Of a stretch of 64,000 nucleotides of DNA, positions 27,366 to 36,325 are shown in pieces. Below the pieces are notes generated by a model, which saw only the letters and a program-made list of their open reading frames with translations, was not told the DNA's origin and made no database searches. The DNA is from Ensifer sesbaniae (lineage in GTDB: Bacteria > Pseudomonadota > Alphaproteobacteria > Rhizobiales > Rhizobiaceae): contig NZ_JABEKU010000002.1 in assembly GCF_013283665.1 (NCBI RefSeq), positions 246,863-310,862 of the forward strand, in the 5' to 3' direction. How positions within the stretch are numbered: the first letter of the stretch is position 1; every line of letters begins with the position of its first letter. The position numbers and the translations under genes were made by a program.

Positions 27366-28268
27366 TCAGCCCTTCAGCGCACCGCTCATGGTGCCCTTGG
27401 TGAAGAACTTCAGGATCAGCGGATAGATCGCGAGGATCGGCGCGATGGTGAGCAGGATCATGCCGGCCTTCAGCGCTCGAATATTGATCTGGCTCGCGCC
27501 CGTGTAGTTGTTGCTATCGACCACACCGACCATGGCGAGTTTGTCGCCCTCGACCACGAACTGGCGCAGCACGACCTGCAGCGGCCATTTCGACTGGTCG
27601 TTGAGGTAGATCATCGCCCGGAAAAACTCGTTCCAGTGGAAGACGAAATAGAAGAGCGCGATGGTTGCGAGCGCCGATTTGGCGAGCGGCAGCGCCACGT
27701 ACCAGAAGATCTGGAAAGGATTGGCCCCATCGAGTTCGGAAGCCTCGATCAGTTCCTTCGGCACTTCCTCGAAGAAGCGCACCAGGATGATCAGGTACCA
27801 GGCGTTGACGACCTTGAAGAGGATCAGCGACCAATAGCTGTCGAGCAGGCCGAGGCGCTTGTTGATGAAATAGTCCGGGATGATGCCGGGTTCGAAGACG
27901 ATGGTGACCAGTACGAAGACGAAGATGATGCGTCGGCCGGGCAGACCGGGACGCGAAAGCGCCCAGGCCATCAGCGCCGTGAGAACCACGCCAAGAGCGG
28001 TGCTGACCAGCGTAATGAAGATCGAGTTGAAGAGACCACGCTGAACGGCGGAATTGTTGACCAGCAGGTTCCAGACCTCGGTCGAAAACCCGTTGGGGAT
28101 GACCGTCAGGCCGCTCATGCCCGCGACCTTGCCCGGGTCGGAGAACGATATTGCGAGCAGGTTGAGGAGCGGCTGGACCGTCAGCACGACGAGGAAGAGC
28201 AGCGTCGAGACGATGATCGCATATTCGAGCCGCTCGAGCGGTGTTCTGCGGACGTTGTGGGCGGCCAT
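27366..28268 (-). CDS. ABC transporter permease, LplC/YtcP type
   Basis: This 300-residue inner-membrane protein has six helices. The carbohydrate permease loop is ELIEASELDGANPFQIFWYVALP. The end FFTKGTMSGALKG is characteristic of LplC-type permeases. It starts at the ATG overlapping the stop of the first permease gene (TGATG at 28268); another ATG six bases earlier is possible. It forms the channel with the protein of 28268-29233 and passes the ligand of the LplA-like binding protein. Confidence 0.93.
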   Translation of the reverse strand: MAAHNVRRTPLERLEYAIIVSTLLFLVVLTVQPLLNLLAISFSDPGKVAGMSGLTVIPNGFSTEVWNLLVNNSAVQRGLFNSIFITLVSTALGVVLTALMAWALSRPGLPGRRIIFVFVLVTIVFEPGIIPDYFINKRLGLLDSYWSLILFKVVNAWYLIILVRFFEEVPKELIEASELDGANPFQIFWYVALPLAKSALATIALFYFVFHWNEFFRAMIYLNDQSKWPLQVVLRQFVVEGDKLAMVGVVDSNNYTGASQINIRALKAGMILLTIAPILAIYPLILKFFTKGTMSGALKG

Positions 28269-29233
28269 CACCATACCCCCTTGCCGGTAAGACGTTTGGA
28301 GAGAAGGTGCGCGGCGACGATCATCAGCATGCCGAGCACAGCCTTGAACAGGCCGGCAGCCGTTGCCAGCGAGTATTCGCCGGTCTGCAGGCCGATGCGG
28401 TAGACATAGGTGTCGATAATATCGATCTTGCTGCGCACGACGTCGTTGGAGAAGTTGATGACCTGATTGAGGTCGGCATTCAGGAACATGCCGGCGTTCA
28501 GGATGAAGAGCGTCGCGATCGTCGGCACGATGCCGGGGATGGTGACATAGCGGATCTTCTGCCAGCGGTTCGCGCCATCTATCTCGGCCGCGTCATAGAG
28601 TTCCTGGTCGATGGCGATGATGGCGGCGAGATAAAGCAGGCTGTCCCAGCCGGCGGAGCGCCAGATCTCCGAGAAAACCAGCACCCAGCGGATCGAGCCG
28701 TTGTCGGTCATGAAGGACACCGGCTGCACGCCGAAGAAACCAAGCACATCGTTGACTGCGCCGTCGCTCGGCGAGAGCACCGCGATGAAGACGCCGGCGA
28801 TGACCACCCAGGAAAGGAAGTGGGGCAGATAGATCGCCGACTGGATGAATTTGCGGAATGCCCCTCCCCGGATTTCGTTGAGCAGGAGCGCGACGATGAT
28901 CGGGACCGGGAAGAAGAAGACGATCTTCATCGTCGAGATGATCAGCGTGTTCGCCAGCACCTGCCAGAAGATCGGCGACGAGAACAGCGTCTGGAAATGC
29001 TTGACGCCGACCCAGATGTTCGGCGGGATGATGCGCAGCTGCTCGAAGGCGATCTTGGCTTCCCAGATCGGAAAATAGTGAAAGATCACGAAGAAGATCA
29101 GCCCTGGCGCCATCATCAGGTAATAGGGCCACCATTGCCGCACGCTTTTCGAGAAGCTTTGACGTCGAACTCTGGGAACGTTCCCATTTTCTGACAAAGT
29201 TGCGTTCGCCACAAACTCGTTGCTGACCGCCAT
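28268..29233 (-). CDS. ABC transporter permease, LplB/YteP type
   Basis: This 321-residue inner-membrane protein begins with a cytoplasmic N-terminus of about 30 residues and then WWPYYLMMAPGLIFFVIFHYFPIW, the typical first helix of LplB permeases. The EAA loop is LYDAAEIDGANRWQKIRYVTIPG, and the C-terminal YRIGLQTGEYSLATAAGLFKAV is family-typical. It starts three bases after the LacI gene stop. Codons near residue 18 (NGNVP) contain a perfect 14-base palindrome that looks like an operator of the adjacent LacI protein. It is the first structural gene after the regulator. Confidence 0.93.
   Translation of the reverse strand: MAVSNEFVANATLSENGNVPRVRRQSFSKSVRQWWPYYLMMAPGLIFFVIFHYFPIWEAKIAFEQLRIIPPNIWVGVKHFQTLFSSPIFWQVLANTLIISTMKIVFFFPVPIIVALLLNEIRGGAFRKFIQSAIYLPHFLSWVVIAGVFIAVLSPSDGAVNDVLGFFGVQPVSFMTDNGSIRWVLVFSEIWRSAGWDSLLYLAAIIAIDQELYDAAEIDGANRWQKIRYVTIPGIVPTIATLFILNAGMFLNADLNQVINFSNDVVRSKIDIIDTYVYRIGLQTGEYSLATAAGLFKAVLGMLMIVAAHLLSKRLTGKGVW
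29173..29186. promoter_or_regulatory. LacI-type operator inside the first permease gene
   Basis: TGGGAACGTTCCCA is a perfect 14-base palindrome with the central CG typical of LacI/GalR operators. It lies within the coding part of the LplB-type permease (near codon 18). A second copy with one mismatch is located 1.17 kb away, upstream of the LacI gene (30342-30355). The two may act together through looping. Confidence 0.6.
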
Positions 29234-29236
29234 TCC

Positions 29237-30286
29237 CTACCTCCCTGCCGCCACGCGCACGGTGGCCGCCTCCGAAACATCGGCAAGCGAGCCGCGTTCC
29301 ACCAGCCGGCACGGCAGATATATCCGTTCGCGCTGGTGACGGCCGGCGATCTGGTCGAGCAGACATTCGACCGCGCGAACGCCGATCTGCCGGCCGGGTT
29401 TTTCGATGGTCGTAAGCCCCGGCCAGGAAAAGGCCCCCGCCGGGATGCCGTCGAAGCCCAGGATCGAGATATCCTCCGGGCATCTCAACCCAGCTTCACG
29501 AACGGCCATCATGGCCCCAAGCGCCATGAGGTCGTTCGCCACGAACACGGCGCGACTGCCCCTCCATTGCCTCGTAAGCAACCGGGCCATCGCACTGCGG
29601 CCGCCCTCGACGGTGTAATCGGACTCTTCGACGAGCAGGACTTCGGGATCGACATCGCGGGCGATGCAGTGCTCATGGACGGCGCGCAAGAACCGGGCGC
29701 GCGCGAGACGCGACCGCGGCCCGAGCATCAGCGCCGGCGCCGGGTGTCCGCGCTCGACGAGAATGTCCATGCCGAGCCGAACCGCCTGCGCAATATTGGA
29801 ACCGACGCTCAACGTATCGGGGAAACGCTCGGCGCTGGAACCGATGAAAACGAAGGGCATGCCGAAACGGTCGAGGTCGTCGAAATTGTCGGCAACCGGA
29901 TTGATGATCGCGCCGTCGACACGGGCCCGGCGAAGCGCACGCAGGTGGGTCGCCTCCTTGTGCGCATCCCAATCGGACGAGAAAATCAGAAGCGAAATGT
30001 CATCCTTCGCCGCACGATCCTGTGCGCCACGGGCAACCTCGGCCCAGAACGGGTTGGTGATATCAGGAATGACGATGCCGAGCAGGCCGCTTCGGCCGGA
30101 GCGCATACCGACAGCAAGCTGATTGGGCTCATAGCCCGTGGCGGCGACCGCCTTCAGCACGCGATCGCGCGCTTCCTCGGAAATATTGGCGGAGCCGCCG
30201 AGAACACGCGCGACGGTGCTCTTCGAAACGCCTGCGCGTTTGGCAACGTCGATAATGGTCGCCCTTCGGCCCGTCGGGATGTTCAT
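29237..30286 (-). CDS. LacI-family transcriptional regulator of the ARH/ABC operon
   Basis: The 349-residue protein has the N-terminal helix-turn-helix and hinge ATIIDVAKRAGVSKSTVARV followed by ISEEARDRVLKAVAATGYEPNQLA, then a periplasmic-binding-like effector domain (LLGIVIPDITNPFWAEVARGAQ, VFVANDLMALGAMMAVREAG, ISILGFDGIPAG). The hinge has LAVGMRSGRSG. ATG 30286 gives the standard start MNIPTGRRATI; one five codons earlier exists. It is the first gene of its own operon, ending three bases before the permease gene. The two TGGGAACGTT-type palindromes near it are probable operators. The inducer is likely the imported compound or a breakdown product. Confidence 0.93.
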   Translation of the reverse strand: MNIPTGRRATIIDVAKRAGVSKSTVARVLGGSANISEEARDRVLKAVAATGYEPNQLAVGMRSGRSGLLGIVIPDITNPFWAEVARGAQDRAAKDDISLLIFSSDWDAHKEATHLRALRRARVDGAIINPVADNFDDLDRFGMPFVFIGSSAERFPDTLSVGSNIAQAVRLGMDILVERGHPAPALMLGPRSRLARARFLRAVHEHCIARDVDPEVLLVEESDYTVEGGRSAMARLLTRQWRGSRAVFVANDLMALGAMMAVREAGLRCPEDISILGFDGIPAGAFSWPGLTTIEKPGRQIGVRAVECLLDQIAGRHQRERIYLPCRLVERGSLADVSEAATVRVAAGR

Positions 30287-30341
30287 AAGGCTTCCTCCCA
30301 AAGTTCCGGCAATGCCTCTCCATGCACCGCCACGAACTTCA

Positions 30342-30355
30342 TGGGAACGTTACCA
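30342..30355. promoter_or_regulatory. LacI-type operator upstream of the regulator gene
   Basis: TGGGAACGTTACCA matches the perfect palindrome at 29173 except for one base. It lies 56 bases before the LacI start codon, where autorepression of the whole operon would act. The intervening sequence has no strong -35/-10 pair that I can define. Confidence 0.6.
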
Positions 30356-30450
30356 CGACGAAAAATACTTTGGCAATATGCAGGAGAAAATATCCTGAAC
30401 TTTGCTGCCAGCCCGCCGACGACGCGGCGGCTTTTCCACCAGGCATATAC

Positions 30451-30496
30451 GGGCGGCAAGCGCCCTTTGCCGCCGAACGCCAGGCTCGGCGGCAAA
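30451..30496 (-). terminator. Tandem hairpins after the dihydroxyacetone-type kinase gene
   Basis: Eighteen bases after the kinase stop, an 11-base perfect stem (TTTGCCGCCGA with TCGGCGGCAAA, loop of nine) spans 30466-30496. A smaller stem, GGGCG-CGCCC, directly follows at 30451-30465. No T-run follows on the transcribed strand, so it may be a 3' stabilising structure or a Rho-independent terminator of weak type. It separates the two ABC operons, which run in the same direction. Confidence 0.5.
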
Positions 30497-30513
30497 ATAG
30501 TGGTAGCGGCAAT

Positions 30514-32133
30514 CTACGCGGCCAGATGCTCGAACAGTCGGGCGACAGCCTCGGCGCCGGGGTCGACATGACCCTCAAGCTGCTTCGCATTGATATAGGC
30601 CGCGCGTCCGGCCTTGGCGCGCGTCAGGGTGGAGGTGAAGTTCGCCCCCGTTCGTGCGGCAGCCGCCGCCGCAACGACGCTGTCCTCTAGGGCATCGAGC
30701 GCCGGAGCCAGAGCATCGATCATCGTTCTGTCGCCGATCTTCGCGCCGCCGATCTCCTGCATGCGTGCAAGCCCGGCTCGAAGCGCCTCGCGCATCGGCA
30801 GCCCGCTCGATGCCCCATCGCCGGCGGCTGCAAAGAAGATGGCAAGCAGCACGCCGGAGGAACCGCCCATGGTCTGACTCAGTTCCTGGCCGATCGCCCG
30901 CAAAAGCTGGGTGTGATCGGAAAGTGGCAGTCGATCGATGGCATTGATCAGCGCCCGGGCAGCACTTGCCAGTGTCGAGCCCGTGTCACCATCGCCGGAT
31001 TTTGCATCAAGTGCATTGAGATCCTGCTCGGCAGCGATCAAAACCTTGCAGCAATCGATCAGGAACGCGCGCGTCGCCCGATGGTCGGATGCCATCGGCG
31101 TGATCGGCGTCAGCCCATCTGGCAAGGCTTTGACGGCGATCGGCCGGACCTCGGATACGCCCGGCCAGGCGGCGATCGATACCGGCGTCTTCAAGAGTTC
31201 AAGTTCGGCCTGGTCGGCGGCAAAGACCGAGACCGAGAAGCCTTGCATATCGAGCGATGTCATCAGCGGCGCCGGACCGATCGTGTGGGTGATCCTTCTG
31301 CCGACGGGCAAATGGACGAGGTCGTGAGCGAGCACCGACATTTCGAGCACAGAGGTGCCGCCCAAATTGTTGATCAGCGCGACGTGGGGACCTTCACCCA
31401 TGACGGACGCCAGCCGTTCCGCCATGGTCGCCACCGACGAGCGGGCGCCTGCAAAGTCGATCTGCTCGACACCGGCTTCGCCATGAATGCCGAGACCGAG
31501 CTCCGCCTTGCCCTCCGGTATCCGCTCTTCCTTTGGGGAACCCGGAACCCTGCAGGTGTCCAGCGACATGCCGATGCTGCGCGTGCCGGCAATGACCTTC
31601 TTGGCGGCGGCGGTTACCGTGTCGAGATCCGCGCCGCGTTCGGCGAGTGCGCCGGCGATCTTGTGCACGAACAGCGTACCGGCAACGCCGCGCGCCTGCG
31701 GCAGGTCGGGCAGCGCTATGTCGTCGCCAACGATCACCATGCTCACCTTCAGCCCGAAGGCGCGGGCACGCTCGGCGGCGAGGCCGAAATTGAGCCGGTC
31801 GCCGGTATAGTTCTTGACCACGAGCAGGCATCCGGCCGGACCGGTCACGGCGAGAATGCCGGCGAGCACGGCGTCCACGCTCGGCGAGGCGAAGACATCG
31901 CCGCAGACGGCGGCCGTCAGCATGCCGCGACCGACGAAACCCACATGGGCGGGTTCATGACCGGAACCGCCGCCTGAGACGATCGCGACCTTCGATTTAT
32001 CCCAGTCGCTGCGCAACACGACCCGGATATGCGGATAGCCGTCAAGACGGGCAAGCGCGCCGCCGGACAGGGCCAGAACGCCGTCGATCGCTTCGGTGAC
32101 GACATCTTCCCGCTTGTTGATGAATTGCGCCAT
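30514..32133 (-). CDS. Dihydroxyacetone kinase, fused DhaK-DhaL type
   Basis: The 539-residue protein joins a DhaK domain (1-330) and a DhaL domain (about 355-539). DhaK features are VSGGGSGHEPAHVGFVGRGML and the substrate-binding histidine in GLGIHGEAGVEQ near residue 210. DhaL shows the Mg-ATP motif LDAKSGDGDTGSTL and the nucleotide cap TMGGSSGVLLAIFF. This is the ATP-dependent single-chain form, phosphorylating dihydroxyacetone, glyceraldehyde or, in related kinases, tetruloses such as erythrulose. AAGGAGC precedes ATG 32133. It is the last gene of an ABC uptake operon, so it phosphorylates the imported or derived ketose. Confidence 0.92.
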   Translation of the reverse strand: MAQFINKREDVVTEAIDGVLALSGGALARLDGYPHIRVVLRSDWDKSKVAIVSGGGSGHEPAHVGFVGRGMLTAAVCGDVFASPSVDAVLAGILAVTGPAGCLLVVKNYTGDRLNFGLAAERARAFGLKVSMVIVGDDIALPDLPQARGVAGTLFVHKIAGALAERGADLDTVTAAAKKVIAGTRSIGMSLDTCRVPGSPKEERIPEGKAELGLGIHGEAGVEQIDFAGARSSVATMAERLASVMGEGPHVALINNLGGTSVLEMSVLAHDLVHLPVGRRITHTIGPAPLMTSLDMQGFSVSVFAADQAELELLKTPVSIAAWPGVSEVRPIAVKALPDGLTPITPMASDHRATRAFLIDCCKVLIAAEQDLNALDAKSGDGDTGSTLASAARALINAIDRLPLSDHTQLLRAIGQELSQTMGGSSGVLLAIFFAAAGDGASSGLPMREALRAGLARMQEIGGAKIGDRTMIDALAPALDALEDSVVAAAAAARTGANFTSTLTRAKAGRAAYINAKQLEGHVDPGAEAVARLFEHLAA

Positions 32134-32143
32134 TTCGAGCTCC

Positions 32144-33139
32144 TTAAGCCAAACGCATGCCTGCCGCATCGAAGTAGAGCGGCTTCGAAGGTTGAATCTT
32201 GATTGTTTCACCGCCCCGGAGCGGCGTATGGGCGTCCGTGACGGTAATGAGGTCGTGTTTCCTGAAGGTCAGGTGCAGACGCGTCTGGTCGCCGAGGTGC
32301 TCGACGCGCTTGACCAGCGCGTCCTCCCCCTCACCCTGTTGGATATGCTCCGGCCTGAGGCCAATGCTTGCAGCGCCCAAGGGAGCGCCGGCAAAAATAT
32401 TGGCCGGAAGCACATTGATCCGTGGTTGTCCCAGGCGCGTCGCCGCGTAGACACTGACCGGCTGCTCATACACCTCGCGCGGCGAGCCGAACTGAACGAG
32501 CTTGCCCTCGTTCAGCACGCCGACATGGGTGGCCATCGTCATCGCCTCGATCTGGTCGTGGGTAACGTAGAGCAGGGTTGCGCCGGACCTTGCCTGAATG
32601 CGCTTGAGCTCGATACGAAGATCGGCCCTCAGCTTGGCGTCGAGCGAGCTCAACGGCTCGTCCATGAGGAAAATCTGCGGGTCTCGGACAAGGGCGCGAC
32701 CGATGGAAACGCGCTGCATCTCCCCACCCGACAGCGCCGTCGCCTTGTTGTCGAGCTTGTGCGCGATCTGCAGAACCTCGGCAACCTCGCTCACTTTCCG
32801 GTCGATCTCCTCCCTCGGGGTCTTCAACAAGGGTGATTTCAGCGGAAACTCAAGATTCTGACGAACGGTGAGATGCGGATAGAGCGAATATTGCTGGAAG
32901 ACCATGGCAACGTTGCGTTCGGCAGGCGCCAACCCTCTCATCGGTCGTCCATCGATAAAGACCTCGCCGCGATCGGGCGTGTCGAGGCCGGAAACCATTC
33001 TGAGCGTCGTCGTCTTTCCAGCACCAGTCGGCCCGAGCAGCACAACGAAAGAACCATCCGGAACCGTCAACGAGACATTATCGAGAGCGATGGTGCCGGC
33101 AAATGTCTTCGAAACGTTTTCCAAGACGACTTCAGCCAT
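32144..33139 (-). CDS. ABC transporter ATP-binding protein (second of a pair)
   Basis: This 331-residue ATPase has Walker A GPTGAGKTT, signature LSGGEMQRVSIGRA, Walker B FLMDEPLSSLDAKLR and switch THDQIEAMTMA, followed by an OB/TOBE domain. ATG 33139 overlaps the stop of the preceding ATPase gene by eight bases. The two ATPases differ in Walker A and signature (LSGGE here, LSGGD there), so the transporter probably uses a heterodimer. This is reminiscent of the GlpS-GlpT pair of rhizobial glycerol uptake. It ends ten bases before the kinase start codon. Confidence 0.93.
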   Translation of the reverse strand: MAEVVLENVSKTFAGTIALDNVSLTVPDGSFVVLLGPTGAGKTTTLRMVSGLDTPDRGEVFIDGRPMRGLAPAERNVAMVFQQYSLYPHLTVRQNLEFPLKSPLLKTPREEIDRKVSEVAEVLQIAHKLDNKATALSGGEMQRVSIGRALVRDPQIFLMDEPLSSLDAKLRADLRIELKRIQARSGATLLYVTHDQIEAMTMATHVGVLNEGKLVQFGSPREVYEQPVSVYAATRLGQPRINVLPANIFAGAPLGAASIGLRPEHIQQGEGEDALVKRVEHLGDQTRLHLTFRKHDLITVTDAHTPLRGGETIKIQPSKPLYFDAAGMRLA

Positions 33140-34229
33140 GTCCCAGCACTCCTTCATTGCCCTCGGATAACAGCACCTTGCCGGTTTCGGCGTCGAAAAT
33201 CGAAAGCGTCCTCGCGTCGAATTCGAGGCCGACCTGCTCGCCCTCATGAACCCGGTGGCTAGACGGGATGCGCGCCTTCAGTTCGCCGTGGCCTGTTACG
33301 AGCGTCACGATCTGGGTGGTCCCGAGATATTCGACGGCGCTTACGCGCCCCCGGTAGGCGCCGTCACTCACGAACGTCACGTGTTCCGGCCGGACGCCGA
33401 GCGTCAGCCTACCGGCACGACCTTCCCGCGACGTCGGCACCTTGACCATTATGCCGCCGAGATCGATCAAGCCGCCGCCGACGCCGATCATGCCCTCAAA
33501 CTCCAGGAAGTTCATTGGCGGTGAACCGATAAACTGAGCCACGAACTTCGTCGCGGGCCAGTCGTAGATCTGCTGCGGCTTGCCGAACTGTTCGACCACC
33601 CCATGATTCATCACCACGATCTTGTCGCCCATCTGCATCGCTTCGAGCTGGTCATGGGTCACATAGACGGTGGTTGCGCCCATCCGGTCGTGCAGCGCCC
33701 GCAATTCCTCGGCCATGTGCTCACGAAACTCGGCATCGAGTGCGCCGAGCGGCTCATCCATGAGGAAGGCCTTGGGGCGACGCACGATCGCACGGCCGAG
33801 CGCGACGCGCTGGCGGTCTCCGCCCGAAAGGCCGCCGACGGGCTTGTCGAGAATGTTCTCGATCTTGAGAATACGGGCGACTTCCGCGACGCGTGATTTC
33901 ACCTCTTCGCCGCGCAGGCCCTGGCTGAGCAGCGGATAGGAGATGTTCTTGCGCACGTTCATATGCGGATAGAGCGCGAACATCTGGAAGACGAAGGCGA
34001 TGTCGCGCTTGCTCGCGGGCTTCATCCCGACTTCTTCGCCGTCGATGAAGATCTCGCCACTCGTCGGCAGTTCGAGGCCCGCCATCATGCGCAATGTCGT
34101 CGTCTTGCCGCAGCCGGACGGGCCGAGCAGCATGAAGAACTCGCCATCCTCGATCGTGAAGCTCGAAGAGCGCACCGCGGTAAAGGCGCCGAACTCCTTG
34201 CGCACATTCTGGATTCTGATCTGCGCCAT
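33132..34229 (-). CDS. ABC transporter ATP-binding protein (first of a pair)
   Basis: The 365-residue ATPase starts MAQIRIQNVRKEFGAFTAVR. It has Walker A GPSGCGKTT, an atypical signature LSGGDRQRVALGRA, Walker B FLMDEPLGALDAEFR and switch THDQLEAMQMGDK, then a TOBE domain. LSGGD in place of LSGGQ is a recognisable variant. It begins four bases after the small membrane protein gene and overlaps the following ATPase gene, so both are made in similar amounts. It powers the permeases encoded at 34419-36304. Confidence 0.93.
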   Translation of the reverse strand: MAQIRIQNVRKEFGAFTAVRSSSFTIEDGEFFMLLGPSGCGKTTTLRMMAGLELPTSGEIFIDGEEVGMKPASKRDIAFVFQMFALYPHMNVRKNISYPLLSQGLRGEEVKSRVAEVARILKIENILDKPVGGLSGGDRQRVALGRAIVRRPKAFLMDEPLGALDAEFREHMAEELRALHDRMGATTVYVTHDQLEAMQMGDKIVVMNHGVVEQFGKPQQIYDWPATKFVAQFIGSPPMNFLEFEGMIGVGGGLIDLGGIMVKVPTSREGRAGRLTLGVRPEHVTFVSDGAYRGRVSAVEYLGTTQIVTLVTGHGELKARIPSSHRVHEGEQVGLEFDARTLSIFDAETGKVLLSEGNEGVLGHG

Positions 34230-34233
34230 CGGC

Positions 34234-34422
34234 TTACTCCGGAAAATGGCTGACGATGATGAACATCACCGTGCCCAGCAAGGTTATGACGAAGGACCAG
34301 GAATAGAGCACGAGAACGAAGGGCTGCATCAGCATGAAGACGCCCGCCGCGATCAGCGCCGATGCCAGCATTTCCCAGGCACCGCGACGCAAATGCAGCA
34401 ATCCGTTGAAAAATCTTGTCAT
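34234..34422 (-). CDS. Small two-helix membrane protein of the ABC operon
   Basis: The 62-residue protein has two predicted membrane helices, MLASALIAAGVFMLMQPFVL and SFVITLLGTVMFIIVSHF, behind a basic N-terminus. Its ATG overlaps the permease stop by four bases and its stop is four bases before the ATPase start, so it is a true operon member. Small extra membrane proteins also occur in the rhizobial glycerol ABC operon (GlpU) and related polyol systems; their role is unclear but may be complex stability. No family motif is recognisable beyond this. Confidence 0.8.
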   Translation of the reverse strand: MTRFFNGLLHLRRGAWEMLASALIAAGVFMLMQPFVLVLYSWSFVITLLGTVMFIIVSHFPE

Positions 34423-35360
34423 TTGCGTACGGCTCCGAAGGTGATGCCGCGCAGCAGGTGTTTGCGCAGGAGAATGGTGAAGACCATGACCGGCACGAGG
34501 AACAGGGTCGCGCCCGCAGCAACCGCCGGCCAGTCCTGGCCGCTAACGCCGATGATGGTTGGAATGAAGGGTGGCGCCGTCTGAGCGTTGCCCGAGGTCA
34601 GAAGCACGGCGAACGCGTATTCGTTCCAGGCAAAGATCAGGCAGAAGATGGCGGTGGAGGCGATGCCCGTCGCCGCCTGCGGCAGCACCACCTTATAGAA
34701 GGCCTGGAACCGGGTGTAGCCGTCGATGAGAGCCGCTTCCTCATACTCGACCGGAATTTCGTCGATGAAACCCTTGAGCAGCCAGACCGACAGCGACAGG
34801 TTGACGGCCGTATAGAGCAGGATCATGCCCGCATGGGTGTCGTTCAGGCCCAACGAGCGGAACATCAGAAAGATCGGGATGGCGACGGCGATCGGCGGCA
34901 TCATCCGCGTCGAAAGAATGAAGAACAGCAGATCGTCCCTCAGCGGAACCTTGAAGCGCGAGAAGGCGTAGGCGGCGGCCGTGCCGAGCACGATGCAGAG
35001 CACCGTCGAACCGAAGCCGATGATCACCGAATTGGTGAAGCGTTCGGCAAAACGCGACGGGCCGGAGATGACGAGACCATCCTTGCGAACCAGCTTGTCA
35101 TACCAGGTCTGCGGCTCGCCGACCGCCTGCAACTGCTCCTCGGAAAGCCGGGTACGCGTCGTGAAGACGTTGACATAGCCTTCCACAGTCGGTTCGAAGA
35201 AGGTCTTCGGCGGATAGGCGATCGCGTCGGATGGCGACTTGAAGCTCGTCGCGATGATCCAGACAAGCGGAAGGATCGTGATCAGCGCGTAGCCAACGAC
35301 CAGGATCCCGGCGAACCACTTTTGCCGTTGGGACGGCTCGGTTACGGAATAGCTGCTCAT
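34419..35360 (-). CDS. ABC transporter permease, MalG type
   Basis: This 313-residue protein has six helices. The EAA loop is PVEYEEAALIDGYTRFQAFYKVVLP, and IFAWNEYAFAVLLTSGNAQTAPPFI is typical of MalG-type CUT1 permeases. A long periplasmic stretch (about residues 55-110) precedes helix 2. ATG 35360 overlaps the stop of the other permease gene by ATGA; 34 codons upstream in frame are antisense-like and rejected. It forms a heterodimer channel with the product of 35357-36304. Confidence 0.93.
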   Translation of the reverse strand: MSSYSVTEPSQRQKWFAGILVVGYALITILPLVWIIATSFKSPSDAIAYPPKTFFEPTVEGYVNVFTTRTRLSEEQLQAVGEPQTWYDKLVRKDGLVISGPSRFAERFTNSVIIGFGSTVLCIVLGTAAAYAFSRFKVPLRDDLLFFILSTRMMPPIAVAIPIFLMFRSLGLNDTHAGMILLYTAVNLSLSVWLLKGFIDEIPVEYEEAALIDGYTRFQAFYKVVLPQAATGIASTAIFCLIFAWNEYAFAVLLTSGNAQTAPPFIPTIIGVSGQDWPAVAAGATLFLVPVMVFTILLRKHLLRGITFGAVRK

Positions 35361-36304
35361 CGCTGTTTGACCTTGTTCAGGGCTTTGACGTAGATCGACG
35401 CAAGGCCGAAGACGGTGACGAAGAGAATGACGGCATAGGCAGAGGCGTAGCCCGTGCGCCACTTCTCAAAAGCCTCGCGCTTCAGGTTGATCGAGGTGAG
35501 TTCGGTGATCGATCCCGGTCCGCCGCCGGTCAACTGCACAACCAGGTCGAACATCTTGAAATTCTCGATGCCGCGAAAGAGCACGGCGAGCATCAGGAAG
35601 GGCAGCACCAGCGGGATGGTAATCGTCCAGAACTGCCGCCATTTGCTGGCGCGATCGCATTCGGCCGCCTCGTAGATGCTGCTGGGAATGGAGCGCAGGC
35701 CGGCAAGGCAGATCAGCATCACAAAGGGCGTCCACATCCAGGTGTCGACGATGATAATTGCCCAGGGTGCCAGCGACACATCGCCGATCATCGAGAAACT
35801 CGACGGATCAGCCCCGGTCAGAAACCCGACCGCGTAGTTGAAGAGACCGATCTGCGGCTGGTAGAGGAAGGTCCAAAAATTGCCGACCACCGCCGGGCTC
35901 AGCATCATCGGCAGCACGATGATCGTCGTCCACAAATCATTGCCGCGGAACTTCTTGTTGATCAGGTAGGCAAGCGAGAAGCCGATCAGCACTTGAAGGA
36001 CGATCGTCCAGATCAGAAAATGCGCCGTCGCTTGCATCGTCAACCAGATGTCCTTGTCGGACAGAATGCTCAGGTAGTTCTTGAGCCCGATGAACTGGAC
36101 CTCGGCATTGGGGCGGTTGACACGAAAGTTCGTAAAGCTCAGCCGGACCGTCCAGATCAGCGGAAAGATATTGACGGCAAGCAGCAGGACGATCGACGGG
36201 GCGACGAACAACCAGGCAAGCGCGCGATCCGACAATCTTCGAACCCGCTTGGCAATGGCATGCGGCGTCGCTCCGGCGACCCGGTCCACTGTTGATTTCA
36301 GCAT
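35357..36304 (-). CDS. ABC transporter permease, MalF type
   Basis: The 315-residue protein has a cytoplasmic N-terminus, then LAWLFVAPSIVLLLAVNIFPLIW, and five more helices. The EAA loop is SSIYEAAECDRASKWRQFWTITIP; the aspartate-arginine-alanine version of the loop is slightly unusual where DGA is normal. GAGGGACTACCC before ATG 36304 is the ribosome-binding site. A 106-base structured gap separates it from the binding-protein gene upstream, which would allow the binding protein to be made in excess. Confidence 0.93.
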   Translation of the reverse strand: MLKSTVDRVAGATPHAIAKRVRRLSDRALAWLFVAPSIVLLLAVNIFPLIWTVRLSFTNFRVNRPNAEVQFIGLKNYLSILSDKDIWLTMQATAHFLIWTIVLQVLIGFSLAYLINKKFRGNDLWTTIIVLPMMLSPAVVGNFWTFLYQPQIGLFNYAVGFLTGADPSSFSMIGDVSLAPWAIIIVDTWMWTPFVMLICLAGLRSIPSSIYEAAECDRASKWRQFWTITIPLVLPFLMLAVLFRGIENFKMFDLVVQLTGGGPGSITELTSINLKREAFEKWRTGYASAYAVILFVTVFGLASIYVKALNKVKQR

Positions 36305-36325
36305 GGGTAGTCCCTCATGTGATTA

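Noticed and set aside
27129-28403. 424-codon plus-strand frame opposite the permease genes
   Set aside because: Rich in Asp, Glu, Arg and Gln as expected from the complement of membrane helices; no supporting signal.
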